Shown here: piece after piece, positions 8,161 to 15,788 of the stretch
Layout: each line of letters opens with the position of its first letter
Position numbering within the stretch: the first letter of the stretch is position 1
Virus record (IMG/VR): IMGVR_UViG_3300038463_000730
Coordinates: 1 to 64,000 of that record
Origin: a virus
DNA length: 64,000 nt
Direction: 5' to 3' (one strand)
Made by a program: the position numbers and the translations under genes
Notes under the pieces: model-generated
The model's input: only the letters and a program-made list of their open reading frames with translations
What the model was told of the DNA's origin: nothing
Database searches by the model: none

Positions 8161-8399
8161 CCGGTCTCCTCGTTGCCATCTTGGAATTCACCAGTGAACG
8201 CACCGACGAGCATGAGGTTGGATTGAACCCGATCACTCATGTCATCCACGTCAGCCCAGAAGACGTTCTCACCCTTTGCCGGATCCATCTTGGCATACTC
8301 GGCCTTGGCAACTTCGTTGCGCTCCTTGAACGTATCGTACGGCCCGAGACTCTCCATCTCGCAACCGTTCACCAGACATAGAACGAAGTACTTTGCCAT
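8157..8399 (-). CDS. hypothetical protein, 80 aa
   Basis: Starts MAKYFVLCLVNGCEMESLGP and has a beta-beta-helix look (YDTFKERNEVAKAEYAK) seen in many small phage proteins. GGAGGA upstream. No recognised family. Confidence 0.65.
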   Translation of the reverse strand: MAKYFVLCLVNGCEMESLGPYDTFKERNEVAKAEYAKMDPAKGENVFWADVDDMSDRVQSNLMLVGAFTGEFQDGNEETG

Positions 8400-8411
8400 G
8401 ATGTCCTCCTG

Positions 8412-8591
8412 TTAAAGACTGTTCCTCTTCCGGTGCTCGATCCATTCGATCGCTTCCTTGGCAACATCGTCGATCTGTTTCAGGTAAGCCTGCGCCGAGG
8501 TAACCTTCTGCCCTTCCTGAGCCAACTTCCGAATCTTCTCCAACGCTACCGTCAACCGTTCGACTTCCTTGATCTTGGCCGTGCTCACCAT
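8412..8591 (-). CDS. small helical protein, 59 aa
   Basis: Reads MVSTAKIKEVERLTVALEKI through to a basic C-terminus, HRKRNSL. GGAGG lies 2-3 nt before ATG and 5-6 nt before the following GTG, so translation may start at 8588. Predicted helical hairpin; function unknown. Confidence 0.55.
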   Translation of the reverse strand: MVSTAKIKEVERLTVALEKIRKLAQEGQKVTSAQAYLKQIDDVAKEAIEWIEHRKRNSL

Positions 8592-8607
8592 TACCTCCGA
8601 CCTCCGG

Positions 8608-8685
8608 TTACCGGTCTGCCATGTCTTCCTGGCGCTTCTCTTCGTTCATTCGGGATATGGCATTCCCATATGCATATTCAGTCAT
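8608..8685 (-). CDS. possible 25-aa peptide
   Basis: MTEYAYGNAISRMNEEKRQE followed by DMADR and TAA lies between the HNH gene start and the 59-aa gene. It may be a tiny gene or the remaining C-terminus of one cut by the HNH insertion. No SD is visible. Confidence 0.25.
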   Translation of the reverse strand: MTEYAYGNAISRMNEEKRQEDMADR

Positions 8686-8691
8686 CTTAGC

Positions 8692-9183
8692 ATGACCGAA
8701 GATGAAAGAAAAGAACGCCAACGGATCAGTAATCTCCGCTACAACAAGGAAAACAAAGCCAAACGTGCAGAACATCAGCGCAAGATTGCACCACAATTAC
8801 GGGCTTATCGCAAGGCTTGGCGTGCAAAGAACCGCGACAGATGCCACGCTGCGGAACAGAAACGAGCCACGAAGTTTGAGCGCAGACTCAACCACTCCAT
8901 TGGTGCGGCAAAAGTGCGTAACCTGGAATTTACTTTGAGCGAGGAGGAGTGCCGGAATCTTATCGAGATGCCCTGTTACTATTGTAATAATGAGCTTGGC
9001 GAGAAGACGATGACGAGTCTAGGGCTTGATAGGTTGGACCCAAAACTTGGCTATGTATCTGGAAACTGCGTTTCATGCTGTAAGATATGCAACTTCCTCA
9101 AGTCCGATCGGTTCACCCCCGAAGAGACAAAGGCTGCCGTTGATGCCATTTTGGCTCATCGTCGTTCTTGCATTGCCTCGTAA
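8692..9183 (+). CDS. HNH endonuclease, 163 aa
   Basis: A basic helical N-terminus (residues 1-75, many Lys and Arg) leads into an HNH core: PCYYCNNEL near residue 104, LDRLDPKLGYVSGNCVSCC, then KICNFLKSD. This is the CxxC / LDRxD / GNCVxCCxxCNxxK layout of intron- and phage-type HNH nucleases. Plus strand within a minus-strand operon; its 3' end overlaps the neighbour by 28 nt antisense. Probably a homing endonuclease. Confidence 0.85.
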   Translation: MTEDERKERQRISNLRYNKENKAKRAEHQRKIAPQLRAYRKAWRAKNRDRCHAAEQKRATKFERRLNHSIGAAKVRNLEFTLSEEECRNLIEMPCYYCNNELGEKTMTSLGLDRLDPKLGYVSGNCVSCCKICNFLKSDRFTPEETKAAVDAILAHRRSCIAS

Positions 9184-9491
9184 CGAGCTTCCTCATTACT
9201 TTGGCACGTATCCCAGAACTCTTCGATCAACGCGGCATGAAGCAGCTTGTCATCTTTCAGCCGAAGCATGGCAGCCGGGTCCAGTACCCAATCTTGGACC
9301 GACTCGCTATACGTCTCGATCAACGTGATCTCGATCGATTCAGATCCGGCCTTCGGTACCGGAATCCCCTCATCGTCGAGCCGTTCCGGGATCGTAATGA
9401 CGCCGCAGATGTAGTAGTCCACGCCACCGAACTCGAACTCTTCGGCCTCGAAGTCACACTCGTCTCGGCTGGCACGGCTAGTCAGGTGCAT
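9156..9491 (-). CDS. hypothetical protein, 111 aa, acidic
   Basis: The start at 9491 has AGGAG 8 nt upstream; a GTG two codons earlier is too close to the SD. Acidic and beta-rich (FEFGGVDYYICGVITIP). The last 28 nt overlap the end of the HNH gene on the other strand. No recognised family. Confidence 0.65.
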   Translation of the reverse strand: MHLTSRASRDECDFEAEEFEFGGVDYYICGVITIPERLDDEGIPVPKAGSESIEITLIETYSESVQDWVLDPAAMLRLKDDKLLHAALIEEFWDTCQSNEEARYEAMQERR

Positions 9492-9493
9492 GG

Positions 9494-9910
9494 TCACGGC
9501 TCCTGTTCTACCTTGATCGTTTTGAGTGACTTGACGAACCGATTGTACGCGGCGATCGTCTGGGCATCAGTCAGTTCCAACGAAGATGAACCCTCGCGCA
9601 AACCAAGGTTGCCCCGCAGCCTACACAATGTTTCGTGCATCGCCTGTACGTGACTGTAAATATGCTGGACAGCCGTTGCTTCGGCCATGTTCTGCTCGGG
9701 ATATGTCGCGACGGTCACCTCGTCATCGGCATTCGTCTCGATCACTTTGAACCACCGACGCCTCGGAGCATTACCGTCAGGCCCCGTTCCATGACGCCAG
9801 CGCTGAAGGTTGGGGCAACGACAACCGCCAAGTTGAGGTTCGGTATATGGGTGAGCGATACCTTCGCAGTCACCGCATCGAACTATGTCAGGGTGATCAT
9901 TAGTAGTCAC
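9494..9910 (-). CDS. zinc-ribbon-like hypothetical protein, 138 aa
   Basis: GTG start at 9910 with AAGGA at normal spacing. CGDC near residue 13 and GGCRC near residue 28 form a probable zinc ribbon. A C-terminal helical part follows (residues 60-138). It overlaps the upstream gene by 11 nt. Function unknown. Confidence 0.65.
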   Translation of the reverse strand: MTTNDHPDIVRCGDCEGIAHPYTEPQLGGCRCPNLQRWRHGTGPDGNAPRRRWFKVIETNADDEVTVATYPEQNMAEATAVQHIYSHVQAMHETLCRLRGNLGLREGSSSLELTDAQTIAAYNRFVKSLKTIKVEQEP

Positions 9911-10112
9911 GTTCCAGTCCTTCCAGTCCTTCCAGCACCGACTCCAGCGGCACGACCGTTTCGTTCTCGCAGCAGTTTTGGCGAGCATGTTTCTCGACCG
10001 TGAAGACCCGAGCCTTCTCCAGCTTGTCGGTATATGAATGTTCCTGGCCCGGTGGAGCGACGTACCGGCCTCGCTTCGTTTCTTTGTAGTCTTTCAGGAG
10101 GATGATGAACAT
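9900..10112 (-). CDS. hypothetical protein, 70 aa
   Basis: The ATG at 10112 has AAGGAG 6 nt upstream. Begins MFIILLKDYKETKRGRYVAP; contains QNCCEN and an acidic C-terminus with LEGLEGLE. Small alpha/beta protein of unknown role. Confidence 0.65.
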   Translation of the reverse strand: MFIILLKDYKETKRGRYVAPPGQEHSYTDKLEKARVFTVEKHARQNCCENETVVPLESVLEGLEGLERDY

Positions 10113-10114
10113 CG

Positions 10115-10336
10115 TTACTCCTTGCCGCTGTACCAATCCAAGATCGCTTGGAGCGTCTTGGGAGATACCTGAACGATGTTGTTCAAACCCGGCCTTGACG
10201 GGCAACCCTGCTCGATCTGGAGCGCCGGTTCGCCATCGTGCATCGAACCAGGGTCACGGTATGTCACGACCTCCACCCTTGGAGTCAGCTCACCGCCTCC
10301 GGTGATCATGATCTTGTCACCCGTTTTGCGCATCAT
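10115..10336 (-). CDS. hypothetical protein, 73 aa
   Basis: Begins MMRKTGDKIMITGGGEL, beta-rich, ending with a helix (PKTLQAILDWYSGKE). It shares one base with the upstream stop. The second ATG may be the true start. No recognised family. Confidence 0.6.
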   Translation of the reverse strand: MMRKTGDKIMITGGGELTPRVEVVTYRDPGSMHDGEPALQIEQGCPSRPGLNNIVQVSPKTLQAILDWYSGKE

Positions 10337-10500
10337 CAGCTTCTATCCTCCAGTGAGAACCGGACCAGCATCTCTTGGAAGGTCTCGAAGTTGATTACCT
10401 TCGTCTTCACCCACTCGTAGACGATCTGGCGTCCCTTGATTTTGTTCAGCCGATAGTATTCGACTGCCGTGGCGACTCTGGTTAAGTCGAGGGTCATCAT
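10336..10500 (-). CDS. small helical protein, 54 aa
   Basis: Starts MMTLDLTRVATAVEYYRLNK and is all-helical and basic. A longer reading frame upstream lacks coding character, so the short start is preferred. No SD stands out; translation may depend on the gene 8 nt upstream. Confidence 0.5.
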   Translation of the reverse strand: MMTLDLTRVATAVEYYRLNKIKGRQIVYEWVKTKVINFETFQEMLVRFSLEDRS

Positions 10501-10507
10501 CGGACCG

Positions 10508-10720
10508 CTACTTCTCGTCGTTGAGTTTGGAATGCTGAACGAGCTGATGAAACTGCGTGTTGTCGCAGTTGTTTCCGAGGAGACGACGCCAAGCATCGGC
10601 AGCCGAGACAAGGTCACGACCGAACCGACGATAGACCAGCCACGCCATGTCGCAACTATCCTCGTAGGAGAAGCGCTCGCCCTTGGTTGTCGTGATGTCG
10701 ATGTCTTGCGCCATTGTCAT
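10508..10720 (-). CDS. hypothetical protein, 70 aa
   Basis: MTMAQDIDITTTKGERFSYE, then a helical body with WRRLLGNNC near residue 45. Overlaps the upstream gene by 4 nt. Function unknown. Confidence 0.6.
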   Translation of the reverse strand: MTMAQDIDITTTKGERFSYEDSCDMAWLVYRRFGRDLVSAADAWRRLLGNNCDNTQFHQLVQHSKLNDEK

Positions 10721-10977
10721 ACCGCTCTCTTCCAGTTACCGTTGCGAACATCATCCGCCATCCCGGAATAGATACCCCGGCGCTCCGTCAGGGTAGCCCG
10801 CTCCTCCTTCGTAATGTTGAGACGAAGGGTTGACAGAAGAGTTGATTCGAGCCCGTCGAGATAGTCAGCAATCTTCTTGACGATCTCGGCCTCGGTCAAC
10901 TCACGAGGTCGGGTCACGAGACTCGGGTTGACTTGCGGAACGCGGAACATCGGTTTGACTCGAACTCGTTTCGGCAT
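10717..10977 (-). CDS. hypothetical protein, 86 aa, basic N-terminus
   Basis: The N-terminal 25 residues are Arg/Lys/Pro-rich (MPKRVRVKPMFRVPQ), followed by two helices. Could bind nucleic acid, but no motif confirms this. The upstream gene overlaps it by 77 nt in another frame. Confidence 0.6.
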   Translation of the reverse strand: MPKRVRVKPMFRVPQVNPSLVTRPRELTEAEIVKKIADYLDGLESTLLSTLRLNITKEERATLTERRGIYSGMADDVRNGNWKRAV

Positions 10978-11164
10978 CGTTTGCTCCAGATGTTCCTACC
11001 GGACCCGGCCCTGACGGGCAATGCTTCTCGGTGAAGTTGTTTTCCCGGTTTGACTTATCAGTCAGGATATGTAGCTCGTGGTCCGGGTAGAACCGGATGA
11101 TGAACGTGACATCTGCCACGTTGCATACGAACGGATTCCGAACCTCATCGCCCTTCTTACCCAT
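10901..11164 (-). CDS. hypothetical protein, 87 aa
   Basis: GGAGG 6 nt before ATG. The first 45 residues look globular (FVCNVADVTFIIRFYPDHEL); the tail is low-complexity Ser, Gly and Pro and overlaps the next gene by 77 nt, so the tail may be an extension past an original stop. Confidence 0.55.
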   Translation of the reverse strand: MGKKGDEVRNPFVCNVADVTFIIRFYPDHELHILTDKSNRENNFTEKHCPSGPGPVGTSGANDAETSSSQTDVPRSASQPESRDPTS

Positions 11165-11187
11165 GACTGGCCTCCGCTACGACTCCC

Positions 11188-11871
11188 TTATGTTCCGTAC
11201 TCGAAGCAGTGAACGGTTGTCGCGGCGTTCGAGATGATCATCACGTCATCGTTGCGACGGTACAGTGACGAACCGTGGCTCCGATGGAAGTGACCACACA
11301 TGAGGAACTTGGGAAGGTACTCGTTATCGTAGTCGAGCCACGACGAGAGGTGCTGATTGCCAAGCTTCGAGCTAGGACGATTTGGATCCTCCTCGTCGCT
11401 CAGGATGCCGAACGGAGGACAGTGGGCGACCAGGATATCGACCTTGCTCTTCGGTATCTTCGCGACCGCTTCCCTCATCTGCTCGTGATCCAACTCACCA
11501 TTCCAATGACCTTGGATGCGGGGCACGTACGGGAACCCGTAGAATGCAATCCCGCAATACGTAGATAGGAACCCGTCGATGTTGATCGCTTGGATTCCGT
11601 TGGCCTGAAGTATCTCGGCCGTGTTGACGAAGGTATGGTTACCTCCCGATACAACATAGGTCCGGCCATCGAGCCATCGCTTGTAGTCTTCGATGTGCTC
11701 CCGAACCCATATCCGCTGAAACCGTTTCTCCTCTTCCACGTCCGCCGCGACCATGCTGGCCCGCGGTGCGTGATTCGGTAGGTCATCCCCCGAGTCGATG
11801 ACCATGATCGTGCGAGGAGAAAGGTCGGGGAACGAACCATGTCGGTCTGAACAATGATCAATACGAAACAT
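11188..11871 (-). CDS. calcineurin-like metallophosphoesterase, 227 aa
   Basis: Residues show the metallophosphoesterase metal-site series in order: DRH (residues 9-11, the DxH), DSGDD (26-30), GGNHTF (76-81, the GNH), AHCPPFG, and CGHFHRSHG near the C-terminus (GHxH). The family hydrolyses phosphomonoesters, phosphodiesters or nucleic acid ends with two metals; the substrate here is unknown. The start at MFRIDH is supported by an upstream SD (AAAGGAG) and by family length. Cytosolic. Confidence 0.82.
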   Translation of the reverse strand: MFRIDHCSDRHGSFPDLSPRTIMVIDSGDDLPNHAPRASMVAADVEEEKRFQRIWVREHIEDYKRWLDGRTYVVSGGNHTFVNTAEILQANGIQAINIDGFLSTYCGIAFYGFPYVPRIQGHWNGELDHEQMREAVAKIPKSKVDILVAHCPPFGILSDEEDPNRPSSKLGNQHLSSWLDYDNEYLPKFLMCGHFHRSHGSSLYRRNDDVMIISNAATTVHCFEYGT

Positions 11872-11894
11872 GGTCGTCTCCTTTCTATTCCGGT

Positions 11895-12443
11895 TCACCC
11901 CGGTCCTTTGTAGACTTGGCTCATCCGCTCCTCCGCACCGAGCCGGAGGAAGTCCAACACCGTGCAACCCTGACCCGTTGCCGGGTTACGGTAGCGTTTT
12001 TCCGTACGAACGTAAAGCTCGCCGAGCCGTTCCCAGCTACCCAGGGCAGGAACGGACGCACTCCCGACGTAGAGCCGCTCAGGCGTCTTCGCCGCTACGA
12101 CCTCCGGTCCGGCTTGGCAACCCGGGAGCCCACGGTCGTTGGGCTCCGCCCCGACCAAAGGTCGCCACAGCTCGGCTCGGTAGAGAGCCCGGTGGTACCA
12201 ACCGGCAGCGTGCCAGAGATACTCCTCCGGCCCGGCCAGTGCGAACGGCGACATGCACGAGGCATAGTCAGAGTCTTTGGAACTGAACCGACCCAGGATC
12301 GAATCCTGGCACCAATAGATGTCGATCGTCCCGTACCCACCGAGGAATACGCAACACCGAGAGTCGTGGAGATGTTGTGAACCGGGGTAGTTCGGGTCAG
12401 GCTTCGCTACTGGATTGGGCTTGAAACTGAGTTGCTTGCTCAT
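11895..12443 (-). CDS. hypothetical protein, 182 aa
   Basis: Soluble protein with several Cys and Trp residues (CCVFLGGYGTIDIYWCQDS, AAGWYHRALYRAELW). No domain recognised. Overlaps the upstream reading frame by 4 nt and precedes the metallophosphoesterase. Confidence 0.65.
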   Translation of the reverse strand: MSKQLSFKPNPVAKPDPNYPGSQHLHDSRCCVFLGGYGTIDIYWCQDSILGRFSSKDSDYASCMSPFALAGPEEYLWHAAGWYHRALYRAELWRPLVGAEPNDRGLPGCQAGPEVVAAKTPERLYVGSASVPALGSWERLGELYVRTEKRYRNPATGQGCTVLDFLRLGAEERMSQVYKGPG

Positions 12444-12640
12444 TCGTCAACTGCCTTCTTGACCGACGTGATTCCCTCGAACGAATCGTCAATGACAAGG
12501 TCATCCCGGGCATCGAACGTCCCGGCCATGACTAGCTCACGGGCCTGCTCTTCCGACAGGAAACGTAGTTGTGTCGAAGGACTTGGCCAGAGGCTCGATC
12601 CCGTCACGCTTGTAGTCCTTGCAGTGCTACCGCTCCGCAA
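12440..12640 (-). pseudogene. probably frameshifted small gene
   Basis: The C-terminal part (FLSEEQARELVMAGTFDARD...) looks coding, but the in-frame N-terminus is Ser/Thr/Arg junk. In the adjacent frame the upstream DNA reads CKDYKRDGIEPLAKSFDT before a stop, which joins sensibly to the C-terminal part. This suggests one gene broken by a one-base indel and by a TAG further upstream. A shorter product from the ATG at 12529 is possible. Confidence 0.45.
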
Positions 12641-12696
12641 GTCCTACCGGCACAACCACCCCGCATTCTCATACCTGGCCCGCGTTTGACCAGTTA

Positions 12697-12733
12697 GGAT
12701 GCGTTCGAGGTGGGACTCGAATCCCACGCATCC
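12697..12733. ncRNA. tRNA-like minihelix (acceptor stem plus T-arm-like hairpin)
   Basis: GGATGCG (12697-12703) pairs perfectly with CGCATCC (12727-12733). Inside is TGGGA/TCCCA closing a TTCGAG/CTCGAA loop. There is no room for D- or anticodon arms between the paired arms. The minus strand carries the TTCGAG sense of a T-loop; on the plus strand the T stem abuts the acceptor as in a tRNA. Orientation and role unresolved. Confidence 0.4.
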
Positions 12734-12768
12734 GGAACTTTCGGCCCGGCATGTCGGGCTACCTTTGA

Positions 12769-12792
12769 GGCGTTCGCTAGGGCGTTCGCTAG
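12769..12792. repeat. 12-bp tandem duplication
   Basis: GGCGTTCGCTAG occurs twice in tandem (12769-12780, 12781-12792) at the 3' edge of the Cys-rich gene that ends at 12789. Confidence 0.8.
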
Positions 12793-12980
12793 TGAACGTC
12801 TCTCGACTCTTCCAATCCCTTGCGATGACCACGGGCAAACCCGATGCTGAACGAACATCCCGAACAGGGACACTCGCAACATTCCTGCGGTTCGTCATCC
12901 GGGTTGCCACGCTCCTTGGCAGATAGATCCATCCGGTTACACCGGCCTCCGTCGCAATGATGCTTGTCTCGGCGTGCCAT
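12789..12980 (-). CDS. cysteine-rich small protein, 63 aa, probable zinc binder
   Basis: Strong SD (AGGAGGAG) before ATG. Pattern: HHCDGGRC near residues 7-14, then CCECPCSGC near residues 34-42. Probably a zinc knuckle or ribbon. Function unknown. Confidence 0.65.
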   Translation of the reverse strand: MARRDKHHCDGGRCNRMDLSAKERGNPDDEPQECCECPCSGCSFSIGFARGHRKGLEESRDVH

Positions 12981-12986
12981 GCTTGC

Positions 12987-13109
12987 TTACTCCTCCTGCT
13001 CGGGCCGGGGCTCGGGTGGCTCCGGCGTCTCGAAGTCGATGATCGAACCGGGAGTGAATGCCCGAAACCATTGCTCGGCCGCTATCTCGATTACTTCGTG
13101 TGTTTGCAT
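12987..13109 (-). CDS. small acidic protein, 40 aa
   Basis: MQTHEVIEIAAEQWFRAFTP then a Pro/Glu-rich tail. The end of its coding sequence (GAGCAGGAGGAGTAA) supplies the SD of the following gene. A compact helix with a disordered tail; function unknown. Confidence 0.55.
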   Translation of the reverse strand: MQTHEVIEIAAEQWFRAFTPGSIIDFETPEPPEPRPEQEE

Positions 13110-13273
13110 GAGTCACACTGGTCTCCGGGGTTCTGCACCCCGAGATTGTTCTGGCACGTTCGACACTTGCGTCGAATCTCGACGGGAGGAAGTAACTCGT
13201 CCGAAACGAACGGGCGGCACGCAGGTCCGCGCCAAGGTTGGGTACAGGCGTCTTCGCCGCTAGGTTTGTTCAT
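13091..13273 (-). CDS. zinc-ribbon-like protein, 60 aa
   Basis: GAGGA before ATG. CRTC near residue 37 and CDSC near residue 53 form a two-knuckle zinc ribbon; two further Cys (10, 19) are N-terminal. Overlaps the following 40-aa gene by 19 nt. Confidence 0.6.
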   Translation of the reverse strand: MNKPSGEDACTQPWRGPACRPFVSDELLPPVEIRRKCRTCQNNLGVQNPGDQCDSCKHTK

Positions 13274-13282
13274 CGTTTCCTC

Positions 13283-13633
13283 TCAGAACGCGGAGTTCGT
13301 TTCACCCCACGGCGTCTCGTTGTCCGAGCCCGACTCATCCGGCTCATCCGACTCGTTCTCATAGAAGCCGTTGGCAAACCCGACCAACGCACCTTCTACA
13401 ATGGCATGATCGTTCGGTGCCGGGCATTCGTTTCCCGATTCGATATCGAACCAGGTAAACCGGGGCGGACTTTCGACGGTCTTGCCTGGTTCGATATGTG
13501 TGAAGCCGATGTCGTCCAGGTTGCACCAACAGGTTCCCGTCTCCTCCCATGCCGAGAACCCTTCCGACATGATCCCGACGCCACGATCGGCAGGCTCGAC
13601 ACTGAAGACGATTCGTTTCTCCATCGGGCGCAT
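13283..13633 (-). CDS. hypothetical protein, 116 aa
   Basis: Starts MRPMEKRIVFSVEPADRGVG, beta-rich in the middle, with an acidic disordered C-terminus (ENESDEPDESGSDNE). No recognised family. Confidence 0.65.
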   Translation of the reverse strand: MRPMEKRIVFSVEPADRGVGIMSEGFSAWEETGTCWCNLDDIGFTHIEPGKTVESPPRFTWFDIESGNECPAPNDHAIVEGALVGFANGFYENESDEPDESGSDNETPWGETNSAF

Positions 13634-13636
13634 TGT

Positions 13637-13792
13637 CTACCTCCCTGATGCTTTGGATTCCGCTGCACCGATAGCGGCACAAGCCGCACATCCGACGCAA
13701 CTTGCAACAGGTAGAACAATGAAGAAAAAGACAACGGCTAACACGATGCCGAGAAATGTTCCTCCCGCACTCTTTACGACTTCGTTGCTCAT
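13637..13792 (-). CDS. single-span membrane peptide with CxxC, 51 aa
   Basis: AGGAG 5 nt before ATG. MSNEVVKSAGG, then a hydrophobic span at residues 13-31, then CVGCAAC. Membrane protein with a cysteine cluster at the membrane face; possibly lipidated or metal-binding. Unknown role. Confidence 0.6.
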   Translation of the reverse strand: MSNEVVKSAGGTFLGIVLAVVFFFIVLPVASCVGCAACAAIGAAESKASGR

Positions 13793-13804
13793 AACTTCTC
13801 CTGG

Positions 13805-13885
13805 TTACGGCTTGCGTTTGTTCTTTTCGTTTGCGGCAGCCATCCCGCAAACCACCAGGATGACGATGAAGATTAGCCAGCCCAC
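13805..13885 (-). CDS. 26-aa membrane peptide
   Basis: GTG start with GGAGG about 7 nt upstream. MGWLIFIVILVVCGMAAANE followed by a basic tail: one transmembrane helix. Very small but SD-supported. Confidence 0.45.
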   Translation of the reverse strand: MGWLIFIVILVVCGMAAANEKNKRKP

Positions 13886-13887
13886 CG

Positions 13888-14043
13888 TCAGACCTCCGTG
13901 TATGCAACAGAGATGTTTCGACCAGGGTTGGCCGGGCCGAGCTTCTTCTTCGCTTTGTCTTCCGCCGCGTTCTGACCAGCGGCCCGGACCCACTTGTCAC
14001 GGGGCTGCTCGACACCATCGACGTAGGTAATGTACGTTTTCAT
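13888..14043 (-). CDS. hypothetical protein, 51 aa
   Basis: Starts MKTYITYVDGVEQPRDKWVR with GGAG 6 nt upstream. Beta strand, helix and strand layout, with a Lys/Ala-rich helix. Overlaps the upstream gene by 4 nt. Confidence 0.6.
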   Translation of the reverse strand: MKTYITYVDGVEQPRDKWVRAAGQNAAEDKAKKKLGPANPGRNISVAYTEV

Positions 14044-14189
14044 GTTGGTCTCCGGTTCGGATTGTTCTCGATCGCCACGACCACGCCGGTACGCTCGAAG
14101 ATCCGGCTCGCTGCTTTGGTCGCCTCCAGCATCGAGTCGAAGTATCGCCAACGTCGAGCCTTGACGACGTAGGGTTTCTTTGACTTCAT
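14040..14189 (-). CDS. hypothetical protein, 49 aa, basic
   Basis: MKSKKPYVVKARRWRYFDSM..., ATG with GGAGG 6 nt upstream. Overlaps both neighbours by 4 nt. Compact strand-helix-strand peptide, strongly basic. Unknown. Confidence 0.6.
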   Translation of the reverse strand: MKSKKPYVVKARRWRYFDSMLEATKAASRIFERTGVVVAIENNPNRRPT

Positions 14190-14371
14190 CCCGCACCTCC
14201 GGTCTGAACTTTCGCGTTCTTGATACAGAAGCCAGTCTCGTCGCTAGCCTGGTCGATAGCTTCGTCTTCGCTTTCGGCCTCGACCGTCATGGTACTGGGG
14301 AGAGCCACGAGCTGAGTCACACCATCGGTCTCCCGGTCCCACTTGATGTTCGTGATTAGAAACTTGGGCAT
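14186..14371 (-). CDS. hypothetical protein, 61 aa
   Basis: MPKFLITNIKWDRETDGVTQ then an acidic helix (EAESEDEAIDQASDE) and a strand. Resembles the strand/helix/strand peptides on either side, perhaps distant relatives. Function unknown. Confidence 0.6.
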   Translation of the reverse strand: MPKFLITNIKWDRETDGVTQLVALPSTMTVEAESEDEAIDQASDETGFCIKNAKVQTGGAG

Positions 14372-14375
14372 AGCC

Positions 14376-14627
14376 TTACCCAGTCCTCTTCAGCGCAATC
14401 TTGGCAACCATCTCACGGCCCTTGTCCGTGATGGTCAAGAGATGGTTCGACTCTTCGATCAACTCGCCCGACTTGGCCAGGCTGATCAACATCTGGTACT
14501 CGTCCAGCGTCATACCTTTGCTGTTGAACGCGGCGTAGAGATACCCGTTCGGGGCTCCTGACTTGCCAGCCTTGGCAACCGTTTCGAGAATGACCGCGAG
14601 ATACTGGTTCGCTTCGTTCCTGGTCAT
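14376..14627 (-). CDS. possible winged-helix protein, 83 aa
   Basis: Helix-rich N-terminus, then MTLDEYQMLISLAKSGELIE and HLLTITDKGREM. A recognition helix followed by a wing ending in TDKGREM is the usual end of winged-helix DNA-binding domains (LTxxG). Phage relatives that I recall are hypothetical proteins. Could regulate this operon. Confidence 0.6.
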   Translation of the reverse strand: MTRNEANQYLAVILETVAKAGKSGAPNGYLYAAFNSKGMTLDEYQMLISLAKSGELIEESNHLLTITDKGREMVAKIALKRTG

Positions 14628-14630
14628 GGT

Positions 14631-14780
14631 TCAGCCCTCCTCCGCCTTCAACATGTAGCCCGACAACACCTTGCGGATCTGAGCCAGGTTCGCCTCGGTG
14701 AATCCGATCGTTCCATCCTGCGGAGTATCGTGACGACCGACGTTGTGAGGTTCGTTCGATTCGTTCGGATCATTTGACAT
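14631..14780 (-). CDS. hypothetical protein, 49 aa
   Basis: MSNDPNESNEPHNVGRHDTP, then a helix (LAQIRKVLSGYML). GGAG upstream. The start at 14780 is preferred over a longer frame, which would run through a tRNA-like element. Confidence 0.6.
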   Translation of the reverse strand: MSNDPNESNEPHNVGRHDTPQDGTIGFTEANLAQIRKVLSGYMLKAEEG

Positions 14781-14800
14781 GATCGTCTCCGGGAAAAGGA

Positions 14801-14940
14801 AGCCCCTTGTCGGACTCGAACCGACATGATCTAATCCCACCAGAGTGCTCTGGAGCACCGAGGCTCTCGCCTTCGTTGCTTGTAGATTCGATCTCCCCCG
14901 TCTAGCACTCGACGGGTTGCCCGCCAACCGGGCAAGGGGC
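14801..14940 (-). tRNA. atypical tRNA-like gene with expanded middle
   Basis: Perfect 7-bp acceptor stem (GCCCCTT at the 5' end with AAGGGGC) and a perfect T-arm (GTCGG, loop TTCGAGT, CCGAC) directly against the acceptor, as in tRNA. After the acceptor comes a D-arm-like hairpin (GCCCG/CGGGC), then CCCGTC/GACGGG with an 8-nt loop containing TGCTA, which would be a Ser GCT anticodon if the loop were normal. About 70 nt with further hairpins follow where the variable arm belongs. CCA is not encoded. Either an unusual tRNA or a tRNA-mimicking RNA. Confidence 0.5.
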
Positions 14941-14984
14941 GTAGCGAAGGCGCCTGTATGTAAACTTACTACCACTATGAGAAT

Positions 14985-15780
14985 TAGATGCGTGAGTTGG
15001 GTTCGACCCTAGCGTCTGTCCCAACGATGATCAGTCGTCGGTTCTGCGCCTCACGCAACGGCTTTCGGCCTGTGCATTGCCTGTCGCTCGGTCCCGTTAT
15101 GTTCGTTAGAAAGCCTTGCTTCTAACTATCGGCTACGCTTCTGAGAGGAACACGAAAGTCTACTGATCCGAGCTGGTCTCTGTTGCAACAGAGCCAGTCA
15201 CGTCAGCTAACGAGTGTTCAATCGTCATCGGCACGTGCCTAACCCGTTCGCTACTCGCCTTGCATCTCGGCGCAATGTTGAATCGGGCTGTTTGGTGGGA
15301 CGCAGGATACACTCAGGTTATGTAGGCTTCCCCGGAGCTACCTCTCATCACAATGAGAACTGGGTCGTAGTTGCAAAGGCGGTTCTTCTTTCCAGAGCGC
15401 TGGCCTTGCGGCGTTCTGGTAAAGCTAACCCGAGGCCCTTAGCAACGGGTCACGTCCTACTCACTATTCGGCGTGACCTTCTATAGACCGTTAGTAGCGT
15501 TGTATTACTACGGGGCCGTTGCCGCCTTACCGCGGCGCGGGCATACCCTTGGTCATTGGACACCTCTTTCGCTGCGAAGATGTTTGCCCGTTCACCCGCT
15601 GACCGTCATGGGTTAGTAGGGTCGCACTCTCTCACAAGGTTCGCGCAGACCATCATTGGGTATAAACTTAGTTCGCTGCTACACCATTGGAGCACCTCAC
15701 GTTTGAACCGGAGGATTCTTCGCGTCCTCCGTAGCTTGTACTGCCGAAAGGCACCGTGTCAACGGCGCCGGATCGGTAGA
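14985..15780. ncRNA. structured gene-free region, possible large ncRNA
   Basis: No convincing gene in 800 nt. Many strong hairpins: GTTAGAA/TTCTAAC around 15107, CTCTGTTGCAACAGAG around 15178, a 9-bp stem CCAGAGCGC/GCGTTCTGG at 15393-15420 with one G-U, TCTCAT/ATGAGA, GGTCACG/CGTGACC around 15449-15478, and TGCC-GAAA-GGCA around 15742. On the minus strand one stem is capped by GCAA; on the plus strand another by GAAA, so the transcribed strand is unclear. Flanking genes are minus-strand. Confidence 0.5.
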
Positions 15781-15788
15781 GGTTCGTT

